Part shown: one piece after another, positions 42,924 through 54,173 of the stretch | Layout of the letters: each line of letters starts with the position of its first letter | Position numbering within the stretch: position 1 is the stretch's first letter | NCBI GenBank assembly: GCA_029641185.1 | Contig: JAPWGK010000004.1 | Location: 1,798,001 to 1,862,000 of the forward strand | DNA from: Pseudofabraea citricarpa | Taxonomy: Eukaryota > Ascomycota > Leotiomycetes > Helotiales > Dermateaceae | Direction of reading: 5' to 3' | Length of the DNA: 64,000 bases | Notes under the pieces: model-generated | What the model saw: only the letters and a program-made list of their open reading frames with translations | Databases searched by the model: none | Told to the model about the DNA's origin: nothing | Position numbers and translations under genes: made by a program

Positions 42924-43989
42924 TTAGTAGTTGTTGTCTTTGTTACCGGATCCATATGAATCCTGGTTGGAAGAGGAATAGTCATCTCCTCTGCCAGCGG
43001 CATCACGCTTGGCAGCTCCCTTCTCTTGTAAACCCTCGTTCTTGAATAGGCCGCCTGCCTTCTCCAATAGCTTGCCAGCTGTGGAGTCATTCTTCTTGGA
43101 AGAAGAGTTGTTGTCATTATCCCCATAGCCACTGGAGCCGGTGTTGCCAGACTAGGAAGTCTTAGTGAAGGGCTAGTAAATAAAAATGTACGAAACTTAC
43201 AGAGTAGCTATCATCACCAGTCTTACGATCGCTAGATCCATATGTGTCGCTAGAGTCATTGCCGTAGCCGGAGGTACCGGTCTTTGATCCAGTAGTATTG
43301 CTCGAATCATTGCCATAGCCAGAGCTTCCAGTATTACCCGAAGAGTAGTTATCACCACCAGTCTTGCGGTCGCTTGAACCATAGGTATCACTCGAATCGT
43401 TTCCGTAGCCAGAGCTGCCGGTGGTACCGGTCTTCGATCCATAGGTATCGCTAGAATCGTTGCCGAAGCCACTAGATCCGGTGTTGCCAGACTGACAAAC
43501 AATTAGCTTTCATTCTCAAATATAAAAGATGAGCGAGGTATACCGAGTAGTTGTCAGACTGTCCACGACCAGAGCCAGTGTTGCTCGAGTCATAGTCACC
43601 ACCGCTTACACCACCAGTGCGGCCACTGGATCCATAGGAATCATTGTCATCCTTGTTTCCACCGTAGCCGGAGCTGCCGGTCTGACGATCAGAAGAGCCG
43701 TAGCTGCTGTCCTGGTTACCAGACTAGAATTCGAGGTCAGTTTCAACTTCCAAATGATGGGTATGTGATCAAGTCAAAGAGAATGAACTTGATGATCACA
43801 ATATGACGTACGCCATAAGAATCATCGCCACGTCCAGTTTGACGTCCAGAGCCGTAGCTGTCATTGTTGTTGTTGTCACCGTAGCCGGAGCTCTGTCCAA
43901 AGAAAAGTCGATCAGATAGAAATTCAATTGAACTGTGTAATGTGTAATAGAGAACTTACTTGGTTGTTATCGTTGTCGTAGCTAGACAT
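42924..43989 (-). CDS. Repeat-built hydrophilic stress protein (DDR48-like, CsbD-like C-terminus)
   Basis: Five exons (minus: 43960-43989, 43812-43892, 43544-43723, 43201-43491, 42924-43151) join in phase 0 to give 269 residues. Introns are 67, 88, 52 and 49 bp. The protein is almost wholly Gly/Ser/Asp/Asn/Tyr, with units such as SGYGNDSSDTYGSSDRKTG repeated about six times, recalling the yeast stress protein Ddr48. The last exon ends differently: STAGKLLEKAGGLFKNEG and LQEKGAAKRDAAG resemble a CsbD-like helix. It has no signal peptide, so it is probably an intrinsically disordered cytosolic protectant; that role is inferred. Exons 2-5 each begin SSGYG or SGN(Q/T), so intron positions coincide with the repeat boundary. 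Confidence 0.8.
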
Positions 43990-45361
43990 GATGGAAGGTA
44001 GACTGATGTTATATACTTTAAAATAGTATATAGAGTGAATTTATAGTTGAAGAGAGATGAAGAGCGAGTAGATTGGAGATGACTGTAATGAAGAAGAAAG
44101 AGAATCGACAAGCCAGAGGGAGAAAGAGGGGTTTATATAAAAACGAGGCTTGCCGTCCACAACAGAATCACCTTGCAATGAACCACCACCCACCACACAC
44201 CACACATGCCGTAAATGATACCATCTCACAGCTACCACACGGCATCTCCCTGATCTGGTAGCCGGGCAGGGGAGTGGAACCTGATAGCGAGCTGGATACA
44301 CAGGGTCTCTCAAAGCACAGAAGCGCCCCCGAATGCGTCATTCCCGCGGTCATCAAGACTCTGTTCCAAGCAGCAGGCAAATGGGAATCGTCGTCCCATC
44401 CCGTTTGAGCGATTCTGACAGCTCACAGCGCCCATGAAACAGGGCAGCGGCCACGATCTTCGTCCCAAAGAAGCAACGGCCATTGGAATGGGAGCACACA
44501 TGCAAGCTGATCAAGAAAACCCAGCACAACTGAGGGAATTACTGTAGCTGGCGCTGTGTAGATACGGTAGCTGTGCGAGCTCTTGGTTCCAGGCTTCCAG
44601 GCTTCCAGGCTTTCAGGCTTTCAGGCTTTCAGGCCTCAGGTCCAGCCATACAGGGGTTCAGATGTTCTTCATCACAAAGGTTAATCGATTGCACGACCCC
44701 GCTCCTCTGCTTCTGAGAAGCTTGTTTTGTGCTGCCCCTCTTCAGCCGGGAGTCTCGTTGGTGGGACGTCATCTTTTTTTTTTGGGCCTCCAGCTGGACG
44801 TGGGTGGTGAGAGGGTGGGACTGGTAGTTGAAGAAATGTCGTTTTCGGGGCGGCCGTCATCGCTGCTCGCTGCTCGCTGAACTTCTCCCAACCCCCTGTA
44901 GAGCTCGATCTGTGGCGTTAGCATGTCCAATGGCCCTGGTTACTGAGCCCCGCGTTCGTCATACCATCCTTACCACTAATGAGCAGCTGCGAGACCACAT
45001 GCTCTTGATGTTTTTGCTTTGAGTAGCGTACATAGCAATGATAGTGTTGCAGGTTAAATTGTTCAGGGACCTGCCTACTCAAGATAAATGTTTTGATCAC
45101 GGGTCCGGCCGGAAAAGCTTTACTGCGAGGTAGGTACAAAACTCAACTTAAAAAGTTCCAAATGAGCTGATACGATTGCTTGGTTTGGAATGTAGTACTT
45201 GTTGTGAAACACCTAGCTTTACAAAACACCGAGAGGCTCACCTGCATCCCTGGCTTTAATGTCTAGGCGTGGGATTACAAGACCATCTCTCTTATCATGT
45301 GTTGGAGAAATACTGACTAGTCATCCCTCGCCTACCTACGAGAAACTTGGTACAGCTGGCC
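43990..45361. other. Intergenic with CTTCCAGG repeat
   Basis: About 1.4 kb. It contains the promoter of the DDR48-like gene, a six-copy CTTCCAGG/CTTTCAGG array at about 44587-44632, and a T11 run near 44771. Frames here look spurious. Confidence 0.5.
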
Positions 45362-45616
45362 ATGAGCTTCAGCGGAAATGCTCCTCGAGCAAATGGTTTA
45401 GGGTTATTCCTGCTAGACTATAAAGAGTATCCGAAGTGCAGGGTTATACAGTGTATGCATTTGGACCCAAGAGATAAATGTGAAGCATGCTGTAATTGTG
45501 ATTGGTCCTCGGTATCACACCATGCTGTAGGATGTCGGAGTATAGCTTTCTTCCAAGCCCATAGGGCAATCGCTGAGATTCTCCAGCGAATCGCAGAACT
45601 GAGGAGAGAGATATAG
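45362..45616 (+). CDS. Possible small Cys-rich protein, 84 aa (doubtful)
   Basis: The first ATG at 45362 opens 84 codons. The middle holds a Cys cluster (KCRVIQCMHLDPRDKCEACC, then NCDW and VGCRS), followed by an amphipathic helix (AHRAIAEILQRIAELRREI). The spacing recalls short zinc-cluster proteins of fungi, but I cannot match it to a defined family. It has no signal peptide. It could be a fragment of a larger decayed gene, since nothing recognisable lies on either side. Confidence 0.35.
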   Translation: MSFSGNAPRANGLGLFLLDYKEYPKCRVIQCMHLDPRDKCEACCNCDWSSVSHHAVGCRSIAFFQAHRAIAEILQRIAELRREI

Positions 45617-45886
45617 TTGAACAGAAGACAAGCCCAGAGACGGATGGCAATGTCTAGAAATGACAAGACAGTCTAGACCTGCTGCATCATTGTGGTCTTA
45701 TCTGCGATTTGAAAATTTGCTGCAACAACCCAGCGATATCTAAAGTCTGTAAACAATTTTCTAATTGTGTGGCTGTATAAGTGATATCTGGTCAATCTTA
45801 CACGCTTTCCATGGCCTGAGTGAACGCCGCCGGAATATTCCCATGAAATCCTCGAGTAATCCAACGCCATAAGCAAATGCCTTCCA

Positions 45887-47031
45887 TCATCTTACATATT
45901 TGCTATACAAATAAAAGTCAGCATTTGATCAAAAGTAATGCAGAGCTGGTGATCTCTCAAGTCGGTTATAACTAACCTCATAAAGCGCTTGTGGAAATCC
46001 GAGCGTAGAAGATCCTGCATTGGTGATTAGTATGTATGAAGACTACTTTGGGCATTGCAGTAAGAGTCAAAGAACTTACGTTGACGAATTCTGGCTTTCG
46101 CTTGCTATCAGTGCCACGAGCTTGGTTCTTGAAGATCACATCGTCGTCCCATCTATTTGTTCTATAAGTGATTTACCCCATATATCAGAGCATTCGAAAC
46201 ATACCTTCGCTTGACATTGAAATCTGACTTGTTCAGCAAGGGGTTGCCGAGAGCAATATCATGTTCTTTGGCAGCTTCTTCTTCAGCGGCTTTTTCTCGT
46301 TCCTGTGGTCCAAAATTAGCCATGCCGCAGCAACCAAATAATACTAATCCATACCTCTTGCTCTCTCTTCTCAGCTCTCTCCCGTTTAATCTTCTCTAGT
46401 TCGCGTTGTAGTTCCGCAGTCTCGTCCTCGTCCTCATCACTATAGCCTGTCAGAATCTTCCCATAACTTTCCATGATAAAACCAACCTATCATCTTCACT
46501 ACTGTCGTCTTCGCCTGCATCATCAGAATCCGCGTCTATGTCCCGCGTCTCCTCTAATATTCGTCTTCGTTTCGCATCAACGTCTTCCTCATCTCCCTCC
46601 GACCCATTCTCCAACTGGCGTTTCGAAGAGTTTGTTGCTGGTTCTTCTGCAGCTATGGCACTCGGTGGAGGTCCTCCCTTTGATTTTGCGAAATGTGCAG
46701 CTTCTGCGGCAAGAAGTTCTGCTCGGAGGTCGCGTGCGTCAGGGTCTGCATCTCCTCCTTGGCCAGGCTTTCTATCATATTATAAGTATCCACATCGTAG
46801 AGAGGCAAACCCAGAACGTACCGGACTTTCAGTTGTGTATGGGCAGGCAGCAAGCGCTGGTGATATGCTGGTCCTCTCTGTGCCTCCTTTCCAACGGCCT
46901 GTATCGCGTCAGTCGCAAGTTGATTCTTAACGTATAATGGAGGCTTACGGGATCAAACGTGGGTCTATGAGCTGTATGGTGTCAGTTTTCGTGTAATCCA
47001 GCAAGTCTCACGAGTACATACCGGTCGTCAT
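45887..47031 (-). CDS. CWC15: Pre-mRNA splicing factor CWC15 (Cwf15, NineTeen-complex associated)
   Basis: Nine exons on the minus strand: 47022-47031, 46950-46972, 46822-46898, 46487-46771, 46355-46439, 46205-46302, 46080-46152, 45977-46014, 45887-45902; 234 residues. The ends are diagnostic: MTTAHRPTFDPAVGKEAQRG at the start, EHDIALGNPLLNKSDFNVKR and RWDDDVIFKNQARGTD near the end, and DLLRSDFHKRFMRSKYVR (R-S join) at the C-terminus. Between them lie an Ala-rich helix (LRAELLAAEAAHFAKSKG) and a long acidic tract. CWC15 sits in the active spliceosome near the U6/U2 core. First and last exons are only 10 and 16 bases, so unspliced reading hides the gene completely. Two acceptors were chosen by frame: GATAG at 46772 and TATAG at 46440. 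Confidence 0.93.
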
Positions 47032-47338
47032 GATTTCTGTGGTGTTTTGATTATGGAGTGACGGCGATCTCGAATCTCGAATTCCATATCCAAAGAATCA
47101 CAATCTCGCGGCAGCGCTAAACCAATCCAGGCTCACCGCCTGCAATTCTGCCAGTCTAGAACTCATTATTTTTGATCTCGACGACCAGGGCCCAAAACAA
47201 CCCCTCCAGCAACAAAAGCCTCCGCAAGCAACAATTCGTGACCAATCCAACCTTGCAAGCTGCCAAAAATCGCCGAAAACTTACTCTTAGAGCTTGTAAT
47301 CTACAGATCTCTGAAACACATCTTACCGATCCACCACA
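47032..47338. promoter_or_regulatory. Shared divergent promoter CWC15 / RRP45
   Basis: This 307-bp interval between the start codons of two RNA-processing genes must serve both. No individual element is identified. Confidence 0.6.
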
Positions 47339-48436
47339 ATGCCTCGCGAAGTCGAGCCCTCCCAGAACGAGAAGCAGTTCTTCACCAAAGCTCTAGAAGA
47401 GAACATCCGACTAGACGGGCGAGGCTTCGATGATTTCCGGGCACTGTCCCTAGATTTCGGTGACGAGTATGGCGTGGCGGATGTGCGATTGGGAAAGACG
47501 AGGTAGATAAAATCACATCTCTGGACGGTCTACAAGAAGATAACTAACAGGTTCGAAAAAGGGTGCTCACACATATCACTGCCGAAGTGACGTCGCCCTT
47601 CCCCGATCGACCATTCGATGGATTATTCACAATCACCACTGAATTATCACCCATGACCTCGCCCTCTTTTGAAGTGAATAGACCTACGGAGACGGAACTA
47701 CTACTGTCGCGACTGCTGGAGAAGACATTACGGCGTTCTTCAGCTATAGATACCGAGTCATTGTACATTTTTCCAGCTGTTACTGATCTCCAGCTTTCAG
47801 AAAGCTAATTAAAAAATTAGATGTTTAATAGCAGGCCAAAAAGTCTGGTCCATACGTGCAGACGTGCACATCCTCTCACACGACGGCAACCTGATAGACG
47901 CCTCGTGCATAGCGATAATCGCGGCCCTCCAACATTTCCGCAAGCCCGATACGAGTACTGAAGGCGAGAGCGTAACTGTAATTTCTCCCCTCGCTTTCCC
48001 CTCCTACATACCATCTTTCCTATGCTAACCCCCAAACCAAATATAGGTATATACCCTAGCCGAGCGTGAACCCGTTCCTCTAAGCCTGCTGCACCACCCG
48101 CTGTGCATCACATTTTCATACTACAAATCCACACCCGCTTCATCCGACGACGAGGAGGTAACGCTGATCGATGCGACGCACCTCGAAGAGCAGCTCCGCG
48201 AGGGCAGCGTGACCATCAGCATGAACCGCCACGGCGAGATCTGCCAGATTGCCAAGTTGGGCGGGATGGCCATCGACGCCGTGACGCTGCTGCACTGCAC
48301 GAACGTCGCGCTGGTCAAGGTGAAAGAGCTCTCGAAGTTCATCACGCGCCGGCTGGACGAGGAAAAGAAGAGCAAGGACGAAGGCGGTCTGATTGCGGAG
48401 CTGCTCAGCTCTGAGAATTCCAGGATACCGGGGTAG
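47339..48436 (+). CDS. RRP45: Exosome complex component RRP45 (RNase PH-like)
   Basis: Exons 47339-47502, 47562-47762, 47821-47977 and 48047-48436 give 303 residues. Introns are 59, 58 and 69 bp. Conserved blocks: FFTKALEENIRLDGRGFDDF at the N-terminus, EVTSPFPDRPFDGLFTI, the join giving ESLCLIAGQKVWSIRADVH, LSHDGNLIDASCIAIIAAL, and GEICQIAKLGGMAIDA. This is the RNase PH fold of the catalytically inactive hexameric exosome ring, which feeds RNA to Rrp44 and Rrp6. Two acceptors needed care: the nearer AG at 47561 (not 47550) and 47820. It is divergent from CWC15. Confidence 0.93.
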
Positions 48437-49175
48437 ACGAGTAAATGAGCGAGCATTAACGAAACGAAAGAAAAAAGGAAGATACCCCCAGAGAGGACTT
48501 TTGTCTCTTGACTTCACTTGCTGCCACTCAACGTGACTTGACTTGACTTGACTTTACTTGACTGTTCTGTTTATGCCTTGTTCTGAAGTTTTCAATTCAT
48601 TTCGCATCCATTCTTATTACCAACAAGAACTCGCCGTAGCTCTACACTTGTTCTTCCCTCATCCGGACAAATTCCATTGCAATCCAAGACGAATTCTCTA
48701 TGCTGATATCCAGGCTCAAGGCCCACCATGCACGCATGCAAGCAAGCAAGTACATAAACAAAGCCAGCGGGCAAGAAAGAAGCAGAGTACCAGAAATGCC
48801 CTGCCCAAAGAAAAAAGAAAAAGAAAAAGGCCGCTGATCGACCCATAACTCAATACCAAATACAAACATGCCCAGGTGAAACGATCGCAAGACAGAGGGT
48901 ATGTATAGCTCGGTACGTAGGTGCGGTAGTAAGGTATGCAGTAGCAGAACGCTCCGTCGGGCGAGGAAGAAACCAGGAGCAAGTAACAAACAGGGGGCAG
49001 GATCGCTAAAGCAAAGTATAAACAAAACGACTTCTTTAGAAGCCAGCTACAGAGAGAGCAATTCAGTATCCCAATCAGTCCTTGCAGACCGTCTAACTAT
49101 ATATGAGAAAAAGAGTACTTGAACAGAGGATTTGTAAAATATCCACGCACGCACGCATGCACGCACCACACCCAA
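48437..49175. other. Convergent 3' region RRP45 / CLC channel
   Basis: About 740 bp with a TTGACTTGACTTGAC repeat (48537-48562) and a GCAAGCAAGCAAG tract near 48740. No gene seen. Confidence 0.5.
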
Positions 49176-52100
49176 TCAATGCGAACCCTCGGATTCTTCC
49201 AGCCCGCGCATGTACTTGACAAACGTCTTTTTGTGCGTCATGCCGGCGTATCTACCCTCTCTGGTGACGCAGACATATCGCAAGCCCAGCTTGACGAAGC
49301 ATTCATAGACCAGATCCATTGGACTCCTGATGTCGAGGGCGACTGGTGCCGGATCAATATAGGGTGTGAAATCTGTTGGGTCTGTTGCATCTTCGTCATC
49401 AGAATCGTTGAAGCTTGCTATGCTCGCCATCAAGCACAGGCTTCGCTCTTCATCCTCCAGACTATCCAATGCGAACTCTAGATCTGGCGCTGGGATAAGT
49501 CCAACAAGAACCTCGTGTCTTATGATGGGTAGCCCGCCGTCGACTTCACCGGCTCGGTGCAGAATTTCAAGCTTTTGCCTGAGTGAAACTGCAGAGACGA
49601 GAGGAGAGCTCGAAATGTCGATTATTCGCTCACGTCGAACCCGAGGAACAATGTCTGCAAGATCCGACGTGAAAATCGGCTTATGCTTGTTATTAAGGAA
49701 AGGGTATGAATTCATGTTGGTCAAAAGATCCTATTATCTGTTAGTAACGTGCCTGGATAGACTGGTATGTATAACATACATAAATACTCAACGGCTCCAT
49801 AAAGTCGCCGGTCCATTTGGCAACTAGGATGGCCAATGAAAAAGGAAGAACGTAGTCCAAGCTCCCAGTTAATTCAAAAAGAATGACTACAAGGGTTACT
49901 GACAACCTAGTGACACCGCACATAGTCGAACCTGCAGCGATGAGAGCATAGACGCCGGGGGTGATGCACGTTGATCCGCTGGAATGGGCGGCACAATCAC
50001 CAAAAATGGTCGCAGTAGGAAAGCGAAGTACAACCCACTGGATCAAGTGGCCGACGATACGACCACCAAGACCACCAACTACCATAGATGGTACATAGAT
50101 TCCAGCTGGTACTTTCTATATCCATAATTAGCAGTCTTGACATGGTATTTACACATCGCTATGCATAGGAACACAAGACAGCTTGCTTGTGGAAGAGCTT
50201 TACTTACAATACCAAAAGTGATAATAGTCAGGATGCCTTTGATCAGGAAAGCCACGGTAAGGTTCCAGACGATCCCTGAAATTTCATCGATGCTCTTCGG
50301 GCAGAGACCCATATCATCCAAGCCATTAACATCACAAGGTTTAGCCAAATTGAAAAGTAACTTTGCAACCGGGGGCCTGGTATACGGGTTCCAGTAGCTT
50401 ACGAGTCCTGTAAGTAAAGCCACAAGAACTACCTCAACCAAAGGCCATTTCTTGACGACTTTAATCTTGCGGAATGACTGAGCCCAGAGCCGAGATGCCT
50501 TGATGAAGATGGCGCCAGTAGCTCCACCCAGGGCTCCGACAAGAACAAACGTAGCGAGTTCAAAGTAGGCCCAGTCGGTCACATAGCGTACCTCGAAGAT
50601 AACAATCTTATTATTACCATAAGGATTGAGAAACTTCAAGGTCAATGCGGCCGTAATGCAACAGAAGAAAGTACGGAACAGGGTTTTGGCTGGGAAGAAA
50701 TAGGCGACCTCTTCCAAAGAGAAAAGAATTCCACCAATCGGTGCCCCAAACGCAACAGCAACTCCTGCTGCGGCAGCTGCTGAGAGAACCTCTCTTCGTT
50801 TGCCATCATTGTTGTCGTATTTTGAGAATAGTCTGCATGCAATGTTGCCCACACAAGTAGCAATATGGACGTATGGGCCTTCTTTGCCCAAGCTCATTCC
50901 CGATGCCACACTCAAGACAAGAGCAACAGTCTTAATCACAAGAGTTTTTACGCCCAAGAACCCGTGCAAGACGAAGCCGCTGAGGATCACCCGAACTTCT
51001 GCGACACCACTGCCAGCAGCCGAGTAGTAAACCATCGGAGCTGCGACTTCTGGCTCAATCTTTGCCTGAGGGCTTACTGCTTCATCTTCATCTTCATCGC
51101 CAATCAATGGTTGCCGATATATTGCCCCGAGGTTTTCATCAAGGGTTGAGATATGGTACGTCGAAGGTACTACGGTTTTGGTGAGAAGGGTAAGTAGACA
51201 CGATAGTGACGCGAAGGTTACGACCAGGCCGACGTAGAAAATGAACTCAATCACATCTGGGTTGATATGAGGTGTTTTGGCAATCTTTGACCAGCTTTCC
51301 CATGCATCGCAACTGCCTCCATTTGGACAACATCTCTGTTATAATGTTAGTAGATGTTTTTATTGGGGTATATCTTGCCCCTGTTCATAGGGTTCAGAAA
51401 TTATCGATTACTAGTTAAAGTATGCAAAGCTGAGAGATTAATCAACTAGACCCAATGTTGAAATAAACCCTAGTAAACTGACAGAGTGGTAACTTGCACT
51501 GTGGTGGTAGGTAAATGCAACCATGGTGGAAGCTCAACGAGACCCTGCCAGTTCGAGAAAAAATAAAACGAAAGAAAAATAAGAAAAAAGGGTGGTAAAA
51601 TTATTCGACAGCTTACCTTTTCACTGATAAACCAGCCATCAGCACAATACCCATCCTTCCAATCGAATACGGGTGCCTCGCTCACGTTGACCACATAGGC
51701 AATTGTCGCGACGATGCAGCCAACAAGAGCGCTCAAAATCCATCCTTGAGCACCATCAAAGAAAGCCTCAACCTTTCCGCGTATATCCTTCCTACTCCGG
51801 AGTGCCTTGACTCTATGCGCGTCGGCGATGCTGTCGTGTACCCAGTCAGTTGAAGTAAATTGATCATACCAGACTCGTTCGTCCGGAAATAGTGAAGAGT
51901 GTTTGGATTCCCGCATGGAATCGAGGCCATGGCTAGAGAAGGCTGACGCAAGTCGCTGCCCCAGAGAGCCCGCACGACTATGATGTCTAGGAGCTCGCAG
52001 ACTACCTATAAATCATGACATATTAGTATAAGCTTGCATGCTAGTACGGTGCTTCTGGCTGTACTCACCGTTCCCGCTTGGAACCCGTGAGAGTCGAGGT

Positions 52101-52336
52101 TGTTTCGCTGCAGCATCCAACCTTATCCTCGACCTGCCCGATGCCTTGATCAGCGGTGTCCTCTCATCCGCTACAGAACCGCTGCTTGACACCCTATGCA
52201 GCGTCGGCTGGGAGCGTGTCAAGGTAGGAGACGGTGGATATGAACTCTGTGGTGAATCCGGGGCCGACAAGGAGGGTATTGAGGCCGACATGGTCAGGTC
52301 TGCGTCCCCGTCCCAATTCTTTCGAGATGTCGGCAT
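49176..52336 (-). CDS. GEF1: CLC-family chloride/proton exchanger, Gef1-like
   Basis: Exons (minus) 52069-52336, 51617-52005, 50208-51335, 49780-50115 and 49176-49730 encode 891 residues. The cytosolic head (1-150) is Ser/Pro-rich. The channel part has GSGVAEVRVILSGF (about 327-340), SLGKEGPYVHIATCVGN with the gating Glu (about 371), and FELATFVLVGALGG with the proton Glu (about 478). KVPAGIYVPSMVVGG and GVTRLSVTLVVILFELTG complete the pore. Two CBS domains fill the C-terminal 180 residues. Both glutamates point to a Cl-/H+ exchanger of Golgi/endosome/vacuole membranes rather than a plain channel. The usual GSGIPE motif is altered to GSGVAE. The second intron is long (281 bp). Confidence 0.93.
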
Positions 52337-53216
52337 GATGTAGATATTATCGAGTCATGTCTATGGGCGCGACCGAAGACGTGCGAGAGATATTGTACAA
52401 GCTGCCAAGGCGATGATGGCCAGCCAGAGGGAGGTGGTCAGCGGGGCAGTGTTCGTGTGCTTAAGCGGAAGGCAATGTCTCAATTTCTTGTGGGGGAGCA
52501 AGATCAAGTCCTGGAGCAAAAGGCAAAGAATCAAGCAATTCTCTCTCCATCCCAAGGGAATCCTGAAGCCGTCAGGAGATTGTGAGACTCGGCGTGGTTC
52601 AGTATGGTGACTAAATGCTTCCTGCGGTGCAAGGTGCCCCGATTAAGACAATGTTGTCAGCCTCGTCAGCCACCAGCATCACGTCCTCCTGGTACAGAGA
52701 TCACAGGATGCGGTATTACGAGAATGGGTGGAATGGGTGGAGTTCCCAGATTTGATGCTCTGCTTAATGAGGAACCGGTAGTGCCTATAGCATCTTCATA
52801 CTGTAGCTATCAAGACGCTGTCAAAATACCCTCTGCGCTGCTACAGGCTTCTGGAATGTGACCGTTGCGGCAACAGCGCCTGCTCGGCCCAAAGATAAGA
52901 TGGAAAGCTTAAAATGGCGGCATAAGAGACCCCTAGAACGGCAGAATCCGGGTAGAGCATGCCTAAACAAGCTGCCAAACACGCTAACCAGAACACGCTG
53001 ATCTGCTGCTGGACACTACGAGTACTGCGATAGTGGAAGCCAGGGGCCTAGACGGGCGGTGAGAGTCACTATGATGGCCATCTGCAACCCGGCTCCCGGC
53101 AGTCCGTCTCGTGCAACATCAGACAAGCAAGCAAACAACCAATCACGCTGTTAAAGGACGTCTCCCCTCCTCCCCCTCGTCCCCTCCTTCTCCCTGCCCT
53201 CCCCCATCCCTCCAAG
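52337..53216. promoter_or_regulatory. Divergent region CLC / IAH1-like esterase
   Basis: It contains both promoters. The last 55 bp before the esterase start are a nearly pure pyrimidine tract (about 53160-53212), a common core-promoter feature in filamentous fungi. Short frames here look spurious. Confidence 0.5.
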
Positions 53217-54173
53217 ATGCCTGCCAAGAAGTATCCCCAGTTCCTGTTGTTCGGAGATTCTATCACTCAGAATTCAAGTCACCTTCAGTAAATCGCCTAT
53301 TGCAAGTATTACTGTTCACCATAGTTGACTATTGTCATAGCGATGGCTTCTCTTTTGGGGCTGCTTTACAAGAGCGTAAGTGACCCAACAACTACCCACG
53401 GCTCTCTTCTCAATTGACTCACCTATCCCGGACGACTAGACTGCCAGAGACGCCTGGACGTTATCAACCGAGGTCTAAGTGGTTACAACACGGCGAATGC
53501 TCTCAAGGTTATTGAAGATGTCATACCTCCTACTTCATGTGCCCAGATGGACTACCTCGTAAGCCCCCCTTATCCCTTAGGGAATGTCACTAAATCTTCT
53601 AAGCTGGTGGCATTCGGTGCAAATGATGCAGTCCTGCCCGGATTTACCGGTCAGCATGTTCCTATAGAAGAGTACAAGAAGAATACCGAGGCCATCATTA
53701 ACCATGCTCTGGTTCGAGCCCACAATCCTACCATCATCCTTGTAACGCCGCCACCTATTGATGAAATGGTGTGTGAGGTGGGAGATAAAGCGAAAGGCTA
53801 TGCAGAGGTGAACCGGCGACAGAAGGTTACGCGCCAATACGCAGACGCCGTAAAGAGAATTGGGGTCGAGGGTCAAGAAAAGGGACAGAAGCTGATCGTT
53901 GTGGATCTCTGGTCGGCTATGATGAAAGAAGCTATCAAGCTTACCCCGGATTATACTCCCGATGTGACAGGCGAGGATCTGCTGGGCACGCTGGAGAGTG
54001 GTAAGAACGAGGGCTTGAGAGAGCTACTTGTTGACGGACTCCACTTTACAGGAGCTGGATATAAGGTCTTCTTTAACGAGCTTGTGCAGTACGTGGGACA
54101 GAGCTGGCAAAATGAGCCAGCTGATAATCCCAACTGGGTATTCCCACATTGGTCGATAGCACCGAAGATCTAA
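53217..54173 (+). CDS. IAH1: SGNH-family esterase, isoamyl acetate-hydrolysing type
   Basis: Exons 53217-53287, 53341-53375, 53440-53558 and 53604-54173 give 264 residues; introns are 53, 64 and 45 bp. The SGNH motifs are all present: LLFGDSIT (Ser15), the NRGLSGYNT Gly block, FGANDA (Asn82), and LVDGLHFTGAGY (Asp219, His222). Yeast Iah1 hydrolyses acetate esters; the preferred ester here is not known. No signal peptide, so it is probably cytosolic. The second exon is only 35 bases, and the acceptors were fixed by restoring DGFSFGAALQE and YL|VAFGAND. C-terminus FPHWSIAPKI is complete. Confidence 0.9.
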
